Positions 33,493-41,984 of a DNA stretch of 64,000 nucleotides are shown here, piece by piece. Location: NCBI RefSeq assembly GCF_040703035.1, contig NZ_CP159996.1, forward strand, positions 2,514,001 to 2,578,000, read 5' to 3'. Position numbers and translations under genes: made by a program. How positions within the stretch are numbered: the stretch's first letter is position 1; every line of letters starts with the position of its first letter. The stretch is from Terribacillus aidingensis. Lineage in GTDB: Bacteria; Bacillota; Bacilli; Bacillales; Amphibacillaceae. Under the pieces are notes generated by a model. That model searched no databases. It worked only from the letters and a program-made list of their open reading frames with translations, and had not been told where the DNA came from.

Positions 33493-34632
33493 TTATCCTT
33501 CTGTAAGCGGTACCTTGATTAGGACTCGGGTCCCTTTTCCGATATCGGAATGGAAGGCAATGGAACCATTCAGCATCTCGACACGCTCGCGCATCCCGAT
33601 AATTCCGAATGAGTTTTCTTTCTTCACTGTAACATCGAAGCCCTTTCCATCATCAATAATGCTAATAACTACCAAGTCCTGCATTACTTCCAGGCGGACC
33701 TTGATTGTACTTGGTTCTGCATGCTTGACTGCATTCTGGACTGCTTCCTGGGTAAGACGGAACAATGCCACCTCATACTTCGGATCCAGACGCTTTTCTG
33801 CCTTTAATGCTGTGAAATCAATATGGATGTTATTGAATTCTTCGATATTGGCCAAGTACTTTCTAATCGTAGGCAGCAAACCGAGATCATCCAGCGCCAT
33901 CGGGCGAAGGTCATAAATGATGCGGCGCACTTCGTACAGAGAGCTGCGGACCATCTTACGCATATTCTGGATCTCGAGCAGCGCTTCCTCTGTACTCCTT
34001 TCTCGGAAAGTACGGTCAACAAGTTCGGATCTGAGCAGGATATTCGCAAGCATTTGAGCTGGGCCGTCATGCATTTCCCTGGAGAGCCTGCGACGTTCTT
34101 CCTCTTGCGCTTCAATGATTTTCAAACCGAATTCCTGTTTCTCCTTCGCATCGATAATGAGCTGGGAAACTTGTTTGAAATCGTCATTCAAATAATTGAG
34201 GACCACACTGATCTTGCCTACCAGACCTTCTGCACGCTTCATCTTCAGTTCCAGCCCCTGCAATCGGCGCTGAATCTCATCACGGCGTTCACGCAGAAGC
34301 TTTTCCTTTTCACGGGACATGCGCAGCTCAATCTGCAGCTTATGGGTCTGCTCGTACACTTCCCGGATCTCTTCTTCCGAATAGCGATCAAAATCACGGC
34401 TCACATCAGACAAACGCATTTTGGAATAGCGGACTTTCTGCTCCAGCTGATCACCTTCCTTGATCATATCACCCACTTTTTCCTTTGTGAGCTGCAGATC
34501 AGCAAGAAGCTGCTCATATTCCATGCGTGACTCTTCCCCTATGTAAAAAATCTCATCCTTGCTGTTCTCGACAGCTTCCACCATCTCATTGATGATCCGG
34601 TCGAGCGCTTTGTCTTCGATTTTTTTACCCAT
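33493..34632 (-). CDS. degS: Sensor histidine kinase DegS
   Basis: A 379-residue cytoplasmic kinase without TM segments, as DegS is. A long N-terminal coiled-coil sensor region (about 1-175) is followed by the HisKA_3 site EERRRLSREMHDGPAQ (phosphoacceptor His in MHDGP) and an HATPase domain with QEAVQNAVKHA and ISIIDDGKGFD. It phosphorylates and dephosphorylates DegU. Start MGKKIEDKALDRIINEM after TTGGAG. Confidence 0.97.
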   Translation of the reverse strand: MGKKIEDKALDRIINEMVEAVENSKDEIFYIGEESRMEYEQLLADLQLTKEKVGDMIKEGDQLEQKVRYSKMRLSDVSRDFDRYSEEEIREVYEQTHKLQIELRMSREKEKLLRERRDEIQRRLQGLELKMKRAEGLVGKISVVLNYLNDDFKQVSQLIIDAKEKQEFGLKIIEAQEEERRRLSREMHDGPAQMLANILLRSELVDRTFRERSTEEALLEIQNMRKMVRSSLYEVRRIIYDLRPMALDDLGLLPTIRKYLANIEEFNNIHIDFTALKAEKRLDPKYEVALFRLTQEAVQNAVKHAEPSTIKVRLEVMQDLVVISIIDDGKGFDVTVKKENSFGIIGMRERVEMLNGSIAFHSDIGKGTRVLIKVPLTEG

Positions 34633-34770
34633 TTCATTTCTCCAATCTTGTATGCTATATCATTCGAATTACCCAACTGCTTTATGGGGTTTGCGGGATA
34701 CTTTTCTATGTAATTCGTCATGTTTTCTGCTATCTTTATATAATGAGTGCTCAAGGAGGTAAAATGCAAG

Positions 34771-35403
34771 ATGCTTACAACTTATTTTACCGTAAAATCG
34801 GAAGGTTCACACGAAATTGTCATCCAAAAATCCCGTTTTATCGGTCATGTGAAGCGCGTTGAGACAGAAGAAGAAGCAGTCAACTTCGTTCAGAAAATCA
34901 AGAAAGAGCATAAAGACGCCACTCATAACTGCTCAGCCTATATGATCGGCGAACACGACCTGATTCAAAAGGCCAGTGATGATGGCGAACCGAGCGGAAC
35001 TGCTGGTGTGCCGATTTTGGAAGTATTGAAAAAGAAGGGCTTGAAGGATACTGCTGTTGTCGTCACGAGGTATTTTGGCGGCATTAAGCTTGGAGCTGGC
35101 GGTCTGATTCGCGCTTATTCCGGATCTGCTGCTCAATCGATCGACGAAATCGGTGTCGTAAAACGGCAGCTCATGCAGCTTGCAGAGATTCATATCGACT
35201 ATACACTGCTCGGAAAAGTCGAAAACGAACTGCGGCAATCTGCCTATACATTGCGAACCATTGATTATGCTGACCGCGTCGTGCTGCACGTCGCCTTGCA
35301 ATCTGGACAGGAAGAGGAGTTCCAAGCATATGTTACAGACATGACAAATGCACAGGCAGAAATCACATTTGGCGGTCAAGAATATATAGAAGAAGATGTG
35401 TAA
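34771..35403 (+). CDS. yvyE: YigZ/IMPACT family protein YvyE
   Basis: A 210-residue protein beginning MLTTYFTVKSEGSHEIVIQK with the UPF0029/IMPACT core (KKEHKDATHNCSAYMIGEHD, DDGEPSGTAGVPILEVL, VVVTRYFGGIKLGAGGLIRA) and a C-terminal DUF1949 ferredoxin-like domain. Role unclear; relatives are linked to translation regulation or peptidase activity. AAGGAGG upstream favours the ATG at 34771 over an earlier TTG at 34747. Divergent from degSU. Confidence 0.92.
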   Translation: MLTTYFTVKSEGSHEIVIQKSRFIGHVKRVETEEEAVNFVQKIKKEHKDATHNCSAYMIGEHDLIQKASDDGEPSGTAGVPILEVLKKKGLKDTAVVVTRYFGGIKLGAGGLIRAYSGSAAQSIDEIGVVKRQLMQLAEIHIDYTLLGKVENELRQSAYTLRTIDYADRVVLHVALQSGQEEEFQAYVTDMTNAQAEITFGGQEYIEEDV

Positions 35404-35435
35404 AAGTCAGCGCGACTTCTACACATCTTTTTTTC
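35393..35435 (+). terminator. Terminator after yvyE
   Basis: Long hairpin AGATGTGT-AAAAGTC / GACTTCT-ACACATCT overlapping the yvyE stop and followed by seven T. Confidence 0.85.
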
Positions 35436-35456
35436 GACAAAATATTACCCGGGAAA

Positions 35457-36212
35457 TCAATCTCCTGTATGATAGTCCGCTGCCTTCAAACCGCTTAGTG
35501 CACCCTGATCCGCGATGATGGTGACATTGGGATGCTCTTTAATGATGGATGCAGGAAATGCTTCGGTTTTATCACCGTATACTAGCCTTTCCAATACAGA
35601 AGCTTTTTGTTCTCCTGCCACAAGCAGCAGCAATTCTTTACTTTCCATAATATTTTGGATACCCATCGTGATGGCATGTGTCGGAACAGCTTCTAAGCTT
35701 GGGAAAAAGCGGGCGTTCGCATTTCTGGTCGTCTTGTCCAGCTCCACCACATGGGTCCGCTGCTCAAATGGTGTATGTGGTTCATTGAAACCAATATGCC
35801 CATTCAAACCAATACCGATCACCTGTAAATCAATACCGCCTGCTTTTTCAATCAGGTCCTCATAAGCCTGACACGCTGCATCCATATCATCTGCTCTACC
35901 ATCCGGAAGATGCGCTTTTTCTGGAGACAGGTCAATATGGCGGAACAGATGCTGGTTCATATAATGTGCATAGCTATTCTCGTCATTTGACTGAAGTCCT
36001 ACATATTCATCCAGATTGAAAGTTTCAGCTTCTGCAAAAGAGATGCGTTTTTGATTATACATCTCGATAAGTGCGTCATACATGCCCTCCGGTGTTGATC
36101 CGGTTGCAAGCCCAAGCACAGCATCAGTTTTTTTAGAAAGCTTCTCAGCAATACGCTCGGCAGCCATTCTGCTAAGCTCGTTATAATCCTTTGCTTTTTC
36201 CATTGTCAGCAT
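35457..36212 (-). CDS. nagB: Glucosamine-6-phosphate deaminase NagB
   Basis: A 251-residue isomerase/deaminase converting glucosamine-6-phosphate to fructose-6-phosphate and ammonia. Visible motifs: VLGLATGSTPEGMYDAL, FNLDEYVGL (catalytic Asp) and GIGLNGHIGFNEP. Start ATG at 36212 (MLTMEKAKDY) seven bases after AAGGAGG; it overlaps the end of nagA by seven bases. Last gene of nagA-nagB. Confidence 0.96.
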   Translation of the reverse strand: MLTMEKAKDYNELSRMAAERIAEKLSKKTDAVLGLATGSTPEGMYDALIEMYNQKRISFAEAETFNLDEYVGLQSNDENSYAHYMNQHLFRHIDLSPEKAHLPDGRADDMDAACQAYEDLIEKAGGIDLQVIGIGLNGHIGFNEPHTPFEQRTHVVELDKTTRNANARFFPSLEAVPTHAITMGIQNIMESKELLLLVAGEQKASVLERLVYGDKTEAFPASIIKEHPNVTIIADQGALSGLKAADYHTGD

Positions 36213-37372
36213 GATTCTTCCTCCTTGTGATAAGCCAAGTTCCCCCTGCAATAGGTTGCTTGCAATGTCAGCTGGTCATCCAGCAGAACGATATCGGCGT
36301 CCTTGCCTATTTCCAGTGAACCTTTTCTGTCATAAATACCATACTGCTTGGCTGGATTCTCTGCCGTCATCTTGGCAATATCAGCAACAGAGACATCTGC
36401 ATATGCAGCCATATTCCGTATAGCATCCTTCATTTGCAGCATACTGCCGGCAAGAGTCCCATCCGGAAGCAAAGCTTTACCATCCTTCACGTTAACAGCT
36501 TGCCCGCCAAGATCATAAGTACCGTCTTCCAGCCCTTTTCCGCGTAAGGAATCTGTAATGAGAATCAACCGGTCAGAACCAACATTCTGGTAAATCAATC
36601 GAAGCATTTCAGGTGCTACGTGAATGCCATCCGCTATCAGCTCGGACATAAGCGCTGGCAGTAAAAAACCAGCACCGACAGCTCCTATATCACGGTGGTG
36701 GATGCCATTCATCTGATTGCACAAATGAGTCAGCTGCGTAATGCCCTGTTCAGCTGCTTCCTTTATCTGCTCAAAAGAGGCATCCGTATGTCCTGCTGAT
36801 ACTGTGATCTGCTCCGAAGCAAGCAGCTGCGTCAGCTCATAGTCTTTGTCGCACTCTGGCGCAAGCGTCACTACCTTGATTTTATTCCCTGAGAGCTTCT
36901 GCCACTTCTGGAAGAGTTCTGTATCTGGCTTACAAATGTGTGCAAGCGGCTGTGCTCCTGCTTTTACCGGATTGACAAACGGACCTTCCAAATGTACACC
37001 GATCAGTTCAGCTTCTTCCGGTTGATGTATATACAAACGCACTTGTTCCAGCGCAGTCTCAATTGCCTCTTTTTCCTGGGTGATGGTAGTAGCCAGGAAG
37101 GCAGTTGTTCCTTCATTCGGCAGCCAGGCAGCCATCTTGTGCAGACTTTCCTGTGTCGCATCCATCGTGTCTGCTCCTGCAGCCCCATGAATATGCCCAT
37201 CGATAAAGCCAGGCAGTGCATATTGATTTTTCCCATCAACTTCCTGATCATACTGCAGAGATGGCTTATCTTCTCCTATTTCTACTATTTCCCCATTCGT
37301 TATGCCGATATAACCCGTTACCAGCTTTTCTGGCAAGCATATTCGGACATTCCGAAGCAAGATGTCACCCAT
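36206..37372 (-). CDS. nagA: N-acetylglucosamine-6-phosphate deacetylase NagA
   Basis: A 388-residue amidohydrolase. Key features: GFIDGHIHGAAGADTMDA (metal HxH), LEGPFVNPVKAGAQ (metal Glu), GHTDAS, THLCNQM and LITDSLRGKG (catalytic Asp). It removes acetate from GlcNAc-6-P, feeding NagB. Divergent from nagR across a large operator palindrome. Confidence 0.96.
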   Translation of the reverse strand: MGDILLRNVRICLPEKLVTGYIGITNGEIVEIGEDKPSLQYDQEVDGKNQYALPGFIDGHIHGAAGADTMDATQESLHKMAAWLPNEGTTAFLATTITQEKEAIETALEQVRLYIHQPEEAELIGVHLEGPFVNPVKAGAQPLAHICKPDTELFQKWQKLSGNKIKVVTLAPECDKDYELTQLLASEQITVSAGHTDASFEQIKEAAEQGITQLTHLCNQMNGIHHRDIGAVGAGFLLPALMSELIADGIHVAPEMLRLIYQNVGSDRLILITDSLRGKGLEDGTYDLGGQAVNVKDGKALLPDGTLAGSMLQMKDAIRNMAAYADVSVADIAKMTAENPAKQYGIYDRKGSLEIGKDADIVLLDDQLTLQATYCRGNLAYHKEEESC

Positions 37373-37418
37373 AGCAAGATTCCTTCTTTCCTTGATAGTA
37401 TCAATAGCTTAGCACAAG

Positions 37419-37456
37419 GTATACACATTGTCTAACCATATAGACAATGTGTATAC
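37419..37456. promoter_or_regulatory. NagR operator: 16-bp perfect inverted repeat
   Basis: GTATACACATTGTCTA (37419-37434), 6-base spacer, TAGACAATGTGTATAC (37441-37456). The arms are perfect complements. It lies 47 bases from nagA and 55 from nagR, so one site can control both. GntR/HutC-type regulators such as NagR bind GT/TA-rich inverted repeats of this kind. Confidence 0.8.
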
Positions 37457-37511
37457 AATTAAAAAATGACATGGTATACTAAGCAAAATATAACGACAGA
37501 GGAGCACCCAC

Positions 37512-38234
37512 ATGATCGATAAAAATTCACCCATTCCGCTTTATTTTCAGCTGGAGCAGGCGATCCGTGAGCGCATCGAGTCGGGCAGCTTGCTTCCTGG
37601 GGAGATGCTGCCGCCTGAAAGGCATTATACCGAGTCTTTAGGTATAAGCCGAATGACTGTTAGGCATGCAATGCAAGCCCTGATAGAAGATGGACTGCTG
37701 GAAAGAAGACGAAACAAAGGTCTTTTCGTGAAAGTTCGTCCTTATCATCAATCTTTATCAAAATTGACAAGTTTCAGTGAAGATATGCAAGCCCGGGGAC
37801 TCACTGCATCGAGCAGTATATTGGAATGGAAGGAAATAAAATTGAGCAGCCTGGCTGCAGACAAGTTGCAAAAAGAAATTGGTTCCTCAGCGATCAGAAT
37901 CAAACGTTTACGATCGGCAGATCAGGAACCGATTGCTGTCGAAACCATAACTTCCCCTCTGGAAATGGCTAAGGATCTGACAGAGAACAAGCTGGAGGAG
38001 AGCTTCTACGCTTATTTAGAAAAGGTAATGGGGCTGACACTTCATCGCGCCGAACAGGAAATTGAAGCTGATTTAGCGGACGAGTATTTGGCTGACTTAT
38101 TGAAAGTAACACCCGGCGATGCCGTCCTGCGCATCCATCGCTTATCCTATCTGGACGATGGCCGGCCCTTCGAGTATGTAACGAGTACGTATAGAGCGGA
38201 CAAATACACGTTTACAAGCAGCTTCTACCGTTAA
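37512..38234 (+). CDS. nagR: GntR/HutC repressor of GlcNAc catabolism NagR (YvoA)
   Basis: A 240-residue regulator with an N-terminal winged helix (PLYFQLEQAIRERIESGSLL, RMTVRHAMQALIEDGLLERR) and a UTRA effector domain (about 90-238) that binds GlcN-6-P or GlcNAc-6-P in B. subtilis NagR. Next to nagAB in divergent orientation, in contrast to the B. subtilis nagA-nagB-yvoA operon. Followed by a terminator. Confidence 0.94.
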   Translation: MIDKNSPIPLYFQLEQAIRERIESGSLLPGEMLPPERHYTESLGISRMTVRHAMQALIEDGLLERRRNKGLFVKVRPYHQSLSKLTSFSEDMQARGLTASSSILEWKEIKLSSLAADKLQKEIGSSAIRIKRLRSADQEPIAVETITSPLEMAKDLTENKLEESFYAYLEKVMGLTLHRAEQEIEADLADEYLADLLKVTPGDAVLRIHRLSYLDDGRPFEYVTSTYRADKYTFTSSFYR

Positions 38235-38242
38235 GGGCACAC

Positions 38243-38280
38243 AAAAAGAGCAGCGCCGGATTCCGGAACACTGCTCTTTT
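38243..38280. terminator. Bidirectional terminator after nagR
   Basis: AAAAGAGCAG / CTGCTCTTTT stem with an inner CCGGA/TCCGG, usable by nagR (+) and by the small gene on the minus strand. Confidence 0.85.
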
Positions 38281-38530
38281 AACTTTGGCTTACTGTTCGA
38301 TATGATTGTAGTTCTTGAATTAGCTTTGTCATCATGTCTTCCATATTGTTGATCTGTTTGTTTTCTGTCTGGGAGATCAGCTTTACTAGGATGCTCTTGT
38401 ATATTTCCTGCTCTTTCACTATGTCACCTCGTTTGATAAATCGATACAATACGTTATGTACGTAATCTGAATCGTGTGAATCATAGTGAATATACCACAT
38501 TTTTTGCAAAAGGATGTCTATTTTTGCCAT
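38279..38530 (-). CDS. Hypothetical small protein downstream of the VanZ-like gene
   Basis: An 83-codon frame, MAKIDILLQKMWYIHYDSHD onward, soluble, helical and charged, with no family recognised. It starts 20 bases after the VanZ stop, which suggests cotranscription, and ends on a terminator. No convincing Shine-Dalgarno precedes the ATG at 38530, so the start is uncertain: a TTG at codon 8 or the ATG at codon 11 (MWYIHYDS) are alternatives. A longer reading to 38617 would run into the VanZ gene. Confidence 0.5.
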   Translation of the reverse strand: MAKIDILLQKMWYIHYDSHDSDYVHNVLYRFIKRGDIVKEQEIYKSILVKLISQTENKQINNMEDMMTKLIQELQSYRTVSQS

Positions 38531-38550
38531 AAATGAGGATTTTGTAGCAG

Positions 38551-39054
38551 TTATGATCGTTTCCAGTAAATCTGATACAGATTTCTGCCGATAATTACCA
38601 CAAGCAGTCCCACACATGCACCGATTGTATCGATGACCACATCTCCAACATATGGTGTCCTGCCGGGTGTCAGGCTTTGATGAAATTCATCGAAGCAGGC
38701 ATATAGGATCGAAATCACCAATGCTATTCGCAGTGACAAGCGATATTTCAAACCAAATCCCTTATAAAGCGCCGTAAATGCAAGAATTGCAAGGCAGAAA
38801 TAGACACCAAAATGAGCTGCTTTCCTTATGAAGAATTCCACGACAGAATATACTCCTACTGCCTGGACACTGACTTCCTGTCCATGATAGGCGAATTTGA
38901 TAGGGGACAGGAATGGTTCAAGCGGACTTAAATCAATGTGGGAAGCAAGCATCGGCTTGATGTCCTGCTCCTGGTAAGGGGTGGCGGAAAATAGGAAGAT
39001 GATGATGATGCAAGCCAGCGGCAGCATACCATAGACCCATTTTTTCAAACTCAT
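38551..39054 (-). CDS. VanZ-like family membrane protein
   Basis: A 167-residue protein with four TM segments and the VanZ pattern (FFIRKAAHFGVYFCLAILAF, ACFDEFHQSLTPGRTPYVGD). VanZ itself gives low-level teicoplanin resistance, but most relatives have no known role. GGAGGGGAG precedes the ATG. No vancomycin-resistance genes are nearby. Confidence 0.88.
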   Translation of the reverse strand: MSLKKWVYGMLPLACIIIIFLFSATPYQEQDIKPMLASHIDLSPLEPFLSPIKFAYHGQEVSVQAVGVYSVVEFFIRKAAHFGVYFCLAILAFTALYKGFGLKYRLSLRIALVISILYACFDEFHQSLTPGRTPYVGDVVIDTIGACVGLLVVIIGRNLYQIYWKRS

Positions 39055-39234
39055 ATTCTCCCCTCCCTTTTTCTGGATAAGATTCGATTATATCATAACA
39101 GCACATAGAAAGGCAGCTCATCCTCTGCTTCACTTTACTAAACCTTTACACGAAACAGCTTCCGCGCTGGAAAATATTTATATATAATATAATTTAGAAA
39201 ATAAACAAGCCTGCTTGTACATAAAGGAGAACAT

Positions 39235-39831
39235 ATGAAACGATTCGCTGTCATACTAGTTGTTGCGGGGCTTTTGTTAGTAGGATATGGAGGATTTGAA
39301 TGGTATACGACCGCAAAGGCCCAGAAAGATTCCCTGTCCGATGCGAAATCAATGCTTCATGAAGCTCATGCAGCAGAGAAGCTGACACCTGAGCAAGCAG
39401 AAGAGGAAGCCAGCAGTTTCGAACCAGGCCAGGGCGATGTTGTTGGTGTGCTGCATGTACCGAAGCTGGATGCAGATTTGCCGATCGTCGAAGGTACAGA
39501 TGCAGATGATCTGGACAAAGGTGTTGGCCATTATAAAGGAACTGCCTACCCGCTCCAAAATGACCAAATTGTCTTATCCGGCCACCGCGATACAGTATTT
39601 CGCAATATGGGGGAAGTGAAAGTAGGCGATACCTTTGTGGTTGAAATGCCATACGGCTCTTTTACCTATAAAGTTGAGAATACGAAAATCGTCGATAAAG
39701 ATGATTTAACTGTCATCGTTCCAACTGCTCCAGAGGAAGTTTTGACTGTAACAACATGCTACCCGTTTTCTTATGTAGGAGATGCTCCAGAACGTTTTGT
39801 CTGGACAGCAGTACCTGTAGAAACAGAATAA
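39235..39831 (+). CDS. srtD: Class D sortase
   Basis: A 198-residue membrane-anchored transpeptidase with a TM at residues 4-22. The sortase beta barrel (about 70-195) has the catalytic histidine in VLSGHRDTVF, cysteine in TVTTCYPF and arginine in ERFVWTA. Such enzymes cut LPXTG-like motifs and attach proteins to peptidoglycan. RBS AAAGGAG nine bases before the ATG. No LPXTG-type substrate gene is in the window. Confidence 0.93.
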   Translation: MKRFAVILVVAGLLLVGYGGFEWYTTAKAQKDSLSDAKSMLHEAHAAEKLTPEQAEEEASSFEPGQGDVVGVLHVPKLDADLPIVEGTDADDLDKGVGHYKGTAYPLQNDQIVLSGHRDTVFRNMGEVKVGDTFVVEMPYGSFTYKVENTKIVDKDDLTVIVPTAPEEVLTVTTCYPFSYVGDAPERFVWTAVPVETE

Positions 39832-39860
39832 ACCGAGCAGCCTGGACTGCTCGGTTTTCT
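39832..39860 (+). terminator. Terminator after the sortase gene
   Basis: ACCGAGCAG / CTGCTCGGT hairpin followed by TTTT; it also precedes the convergent lhgO stop. Confidence 0.85.
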
Positions 39861-41040
39861 ATTGCACTTGTTTCCAAATATATTTACCTATTTCCAGCGA
39901 AGCTGTCGCTGCTGGGGACGGCGCATTGCATACATGCAGTGTACGCTTTCCGCGTACCAGCTGAAAATCATCCACCAACCCTCCATCATGCTGCAATGCC
40001 TGTGCACGCACGCCAGCCGGGGCAGCTTCCAGATCATCTGCTTCAATAGCAGGAATAAGCTGCTGAAGACTTTTGACGAACTGACTTTTAAAGAAAGATC
40101 GGAAGTACTCCGCCGCTCCCTGCCGGTAATACTTTCCGGCAAGCTTCCAAAACCCCGGAAAGCGCAGTGTATCAGCCACATCTGCAAAGGCGACATCTGT
40201 CTTTCGGTATGCCTCCCGCTTAAAACCGAGCACTGCATTCGGCCCTGCTTCTACTCCACCGCCGATCATCCGGGTAAAATGGACACCTAGAAATGGGAAT
40301 GCCGGATCCGGCACAGGATAAATCAAGTGTTTGACATAGTGCTTAGCTTGCGGTTTAAGCTCATAATATTCTCCGCGGAACGGAACGATTTTCGTGTCAG
40401 TCAAGTAACCAGCCGCTTTCGCGATTCGGTCACTGTGCAGACCTGCACAGTTGATGACATAGCTTGCTTGAAGCGAACCTGCTTTTGTATGTACGACTGC
40501 TTGGTGCAGCTTTTCCTCAATCTGCACCACTTCACTGCCAAGCAGGATCGTACCGCCCTTTGACTGAATTCGTTCTGCCAGCACATGACAGACTTGCTTA
40601 TAATCCACAATACCTGCCTGCGGGACACGAATAGCCGCAATGCCATTCGCGTAAGGTTCGATTTGCTGTAACTGATCCCTATCTATTTTCTCAATAGCAA
40701 GTCCATTAGCCAGACCTCGGCGATACAGCTGATCCAATTGTTCCAGCTCTGCTTCTTTGGTCGCAACAATTACCTTACCGCATTGCTCAACTTCAATGCC
40801 TGCTTCCCGACAGAAGTTAAGCATGCTCTCACTTCCCCGCTTCGCAAAAGCGGCCTTGAAGCTGCGAGGTTTGTAATAGATGCCCGAATGGATCACGCCG
40901 CTGTTATGGCCGGTTTGATGCATCGCCAGCTCTTTCTCCTTTTCCAGGATAGCAATTCTCTTATCAGGTGCTTCCTGCAATATCGCATAGGCAGTGGCCA
41001 AACCAACAATACCGCCTCCAACAATAGCTATGTCATACAT
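39859..41040 (-). CDS. lhgO: L-2-hydroxyglutarate oxidase LhgO
   Basis: A 393-residue FAD-dependent oxidoreductase of the DAO family. It begins MYDIAIVGGGIVGLATAYAI (FAD dinucleotide motif) and has HQTGHNSGVIHSGIYYKPRS, typical of LhgO/YgaF, which oxidises L-2-hydroxyglutarate to 2-oxoglutarate and passes electrons to the membrane quinone pool. It lies 16 bases downstream of a FadR-type regulator, probably cotranscribed. Confidence 0.9.
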   Translation of the reverse strand: MYDIAIVGGGIVGLATAYAILQEAPDKRIAILEKEKELAMHQTGHNSGVIHSGIYYKPRSFKAAFAKRGSESMLNFCREAGIEVEQCGKVIVATKEAELEQLDQLYRRGLANGLAIEKIDRDQLQQIEPYANGIAAIRVPQAGIVDYKQVCHVLAERIQSKGGTILLGSEVVQIEEKLHQAVVHTKAGSLQASYVINCAGLHSDRIAKAAGYLTDTKIVPFRGEYYELKPQAKHYVKHLIYPVPDPAFPFLGVHFTRMIGGGVEAGPNAVLGFKREAYRKTDVAFADVADTLRFPGFWKLAGKYYRQGAAEYFRSFFKSQFVKSLQQLIPAIEADDLEAAPAGVRAQALQHDGGLVDDFQLVRGKRTLHVCNAPSPAATASLEIGKYIWKQVQ

Positions 41041-41055
41041 CTGTATCGCCCCTTT

Positions 41056-41751
41056 TTAGTCTTCAGGGGTTAGCTTCTTCTCGACATTCCGCAGATGAAT
41101 CAAGCACTGCAGACGAGCTAGCTCTGCTTCCCCTGCCCGGATGGCTTCATAGATATTCTCATGCTCCTTGTAAATGATTTGCTTATTTCGCAAAAGATCT
41201 TGTTTTTCTTCAAATGACAACGCCAATGCTTTCTTATAGACAGTGTCCAGATTGGCAAAGGTCTGAATCATGACCGGGTTATGTGTCGCTTTCATCACAG
41301 CAAGGTGGAAAGCAAAATCTGCATTTCTCCCTTTAAGTGATCCAACACTGTCAACATCGACTTCCTTCATTAGTTCAAGTGCAGAGCGCATTTCATCCAA
41401 TTCTTTCTCCGTACGTCGTTCTGCTGCCAGCATGGCTGCTTCCGGCTCAAGGATCTTCCGCATTTCGAAAAGATAGCGGAAGCTGGCAAGATTCGATTCA
41501 TCTACCATCACTTGGTGGAAGAATTCACCATGAAATGCTTGCTCCACGTACGTACCGCCGCCTTGCTTTGATGTAACGGCACCTTGTGCTTTCAACTCGC
41601 TCAATGCTTCCCGTATGGAAGCACGGCTAACGCCATATTTTTCACAGAGCTTCTTCTCCGTTGGCAGTTTGTGTCCCGGTTTGATATCTCCTTCCACTAT
41701 TTGTTCCAATATTTCAGCCGCAATACGATGCGCCACCTTCTCCTTTTTCAT
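41056..41751 (-). CDS. FadR-family (GntR) transcriptional regulator
   Basis: A 231-residue regulator starting MKKEKVAHRIAAEILEQIVE, with a winged HTH (KLPTEKKLCEKYGVSRASIREALSELK split over residues 30-55) and a helical FCD ligand-binding domain (about 85-225) with the metal-binding pattern including NADFAFHLAVMKATHN. Family members bind carboxylates such as lactate, glycolate or glutarate. A matching operator lies directly upstream at 41774-41784. It probably controls lhgO and perhaps the divergent transporter. ATG at 41751 preferred over TTG at 41784, which overlaps the operator. Confidence 0.9.
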   Translation of the reverse strand: MKKEKVAHRIAAEILEQIVEGDIKPGHKLPTEKKLCEKYGVSRASIREALSELKAQGAVTSKQGGGTYVEQAFHGEFFHQVMVDESNLASFRYLFEMRKILEPEAAMLAAERRTEKELDEMRSALELMKEVDVDSVGSLKGRNADFAFHLAVMKATHNPVMIQTFANLDTVYKKALALSFEEKQDLLRNKQIIYKEHENIYEAIRAGEAELARLQCLIHLRNVEKKLTPED

Positions 41752-41773
41752 GTTGTATACTTCTTCTCCTTTT

Positions 41774-41784
41774 TTGTCTGACAA
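41774..41784. promoter_or_regulatory. FadR-type operator
   Basis: TTGTCTGACAA is a perfect palindrome around its centre and fits the FadR-subfamily consensus TNGTNNNACNA at every fixed position. It lies 23 bases ahead of the regulator gene, so autoregulation is likely. Confidence 0.7.
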
Positions 41785-41984
41785 GTACTAACCTGTAAAA
41801 ATTACAAAATCTCTTTTTCCATCCTGTTTGTTGACTCAAAATTGTTGATATATCTAGGTTTCTCTGACTCAATCATTATTCTATCATTCCTTTTGTAATC
41901 AGCAAGGATTTTTTGCCTTACAAATTTATCTTGCCAACACCTGTCTTTTATGTTTACAATCACAGTAGCGAAGGGGGTACGTGT

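Noticed and set aside
33804..34115. 103-codon ORF within degS
   Set aside because: Alternative frame of degS; Cys/Trp/Arg-rich, no family.
40401..40646. 81-codon ORF within lhgO
   Set aside because: Shifted frame of a conserved gene with no start signals.
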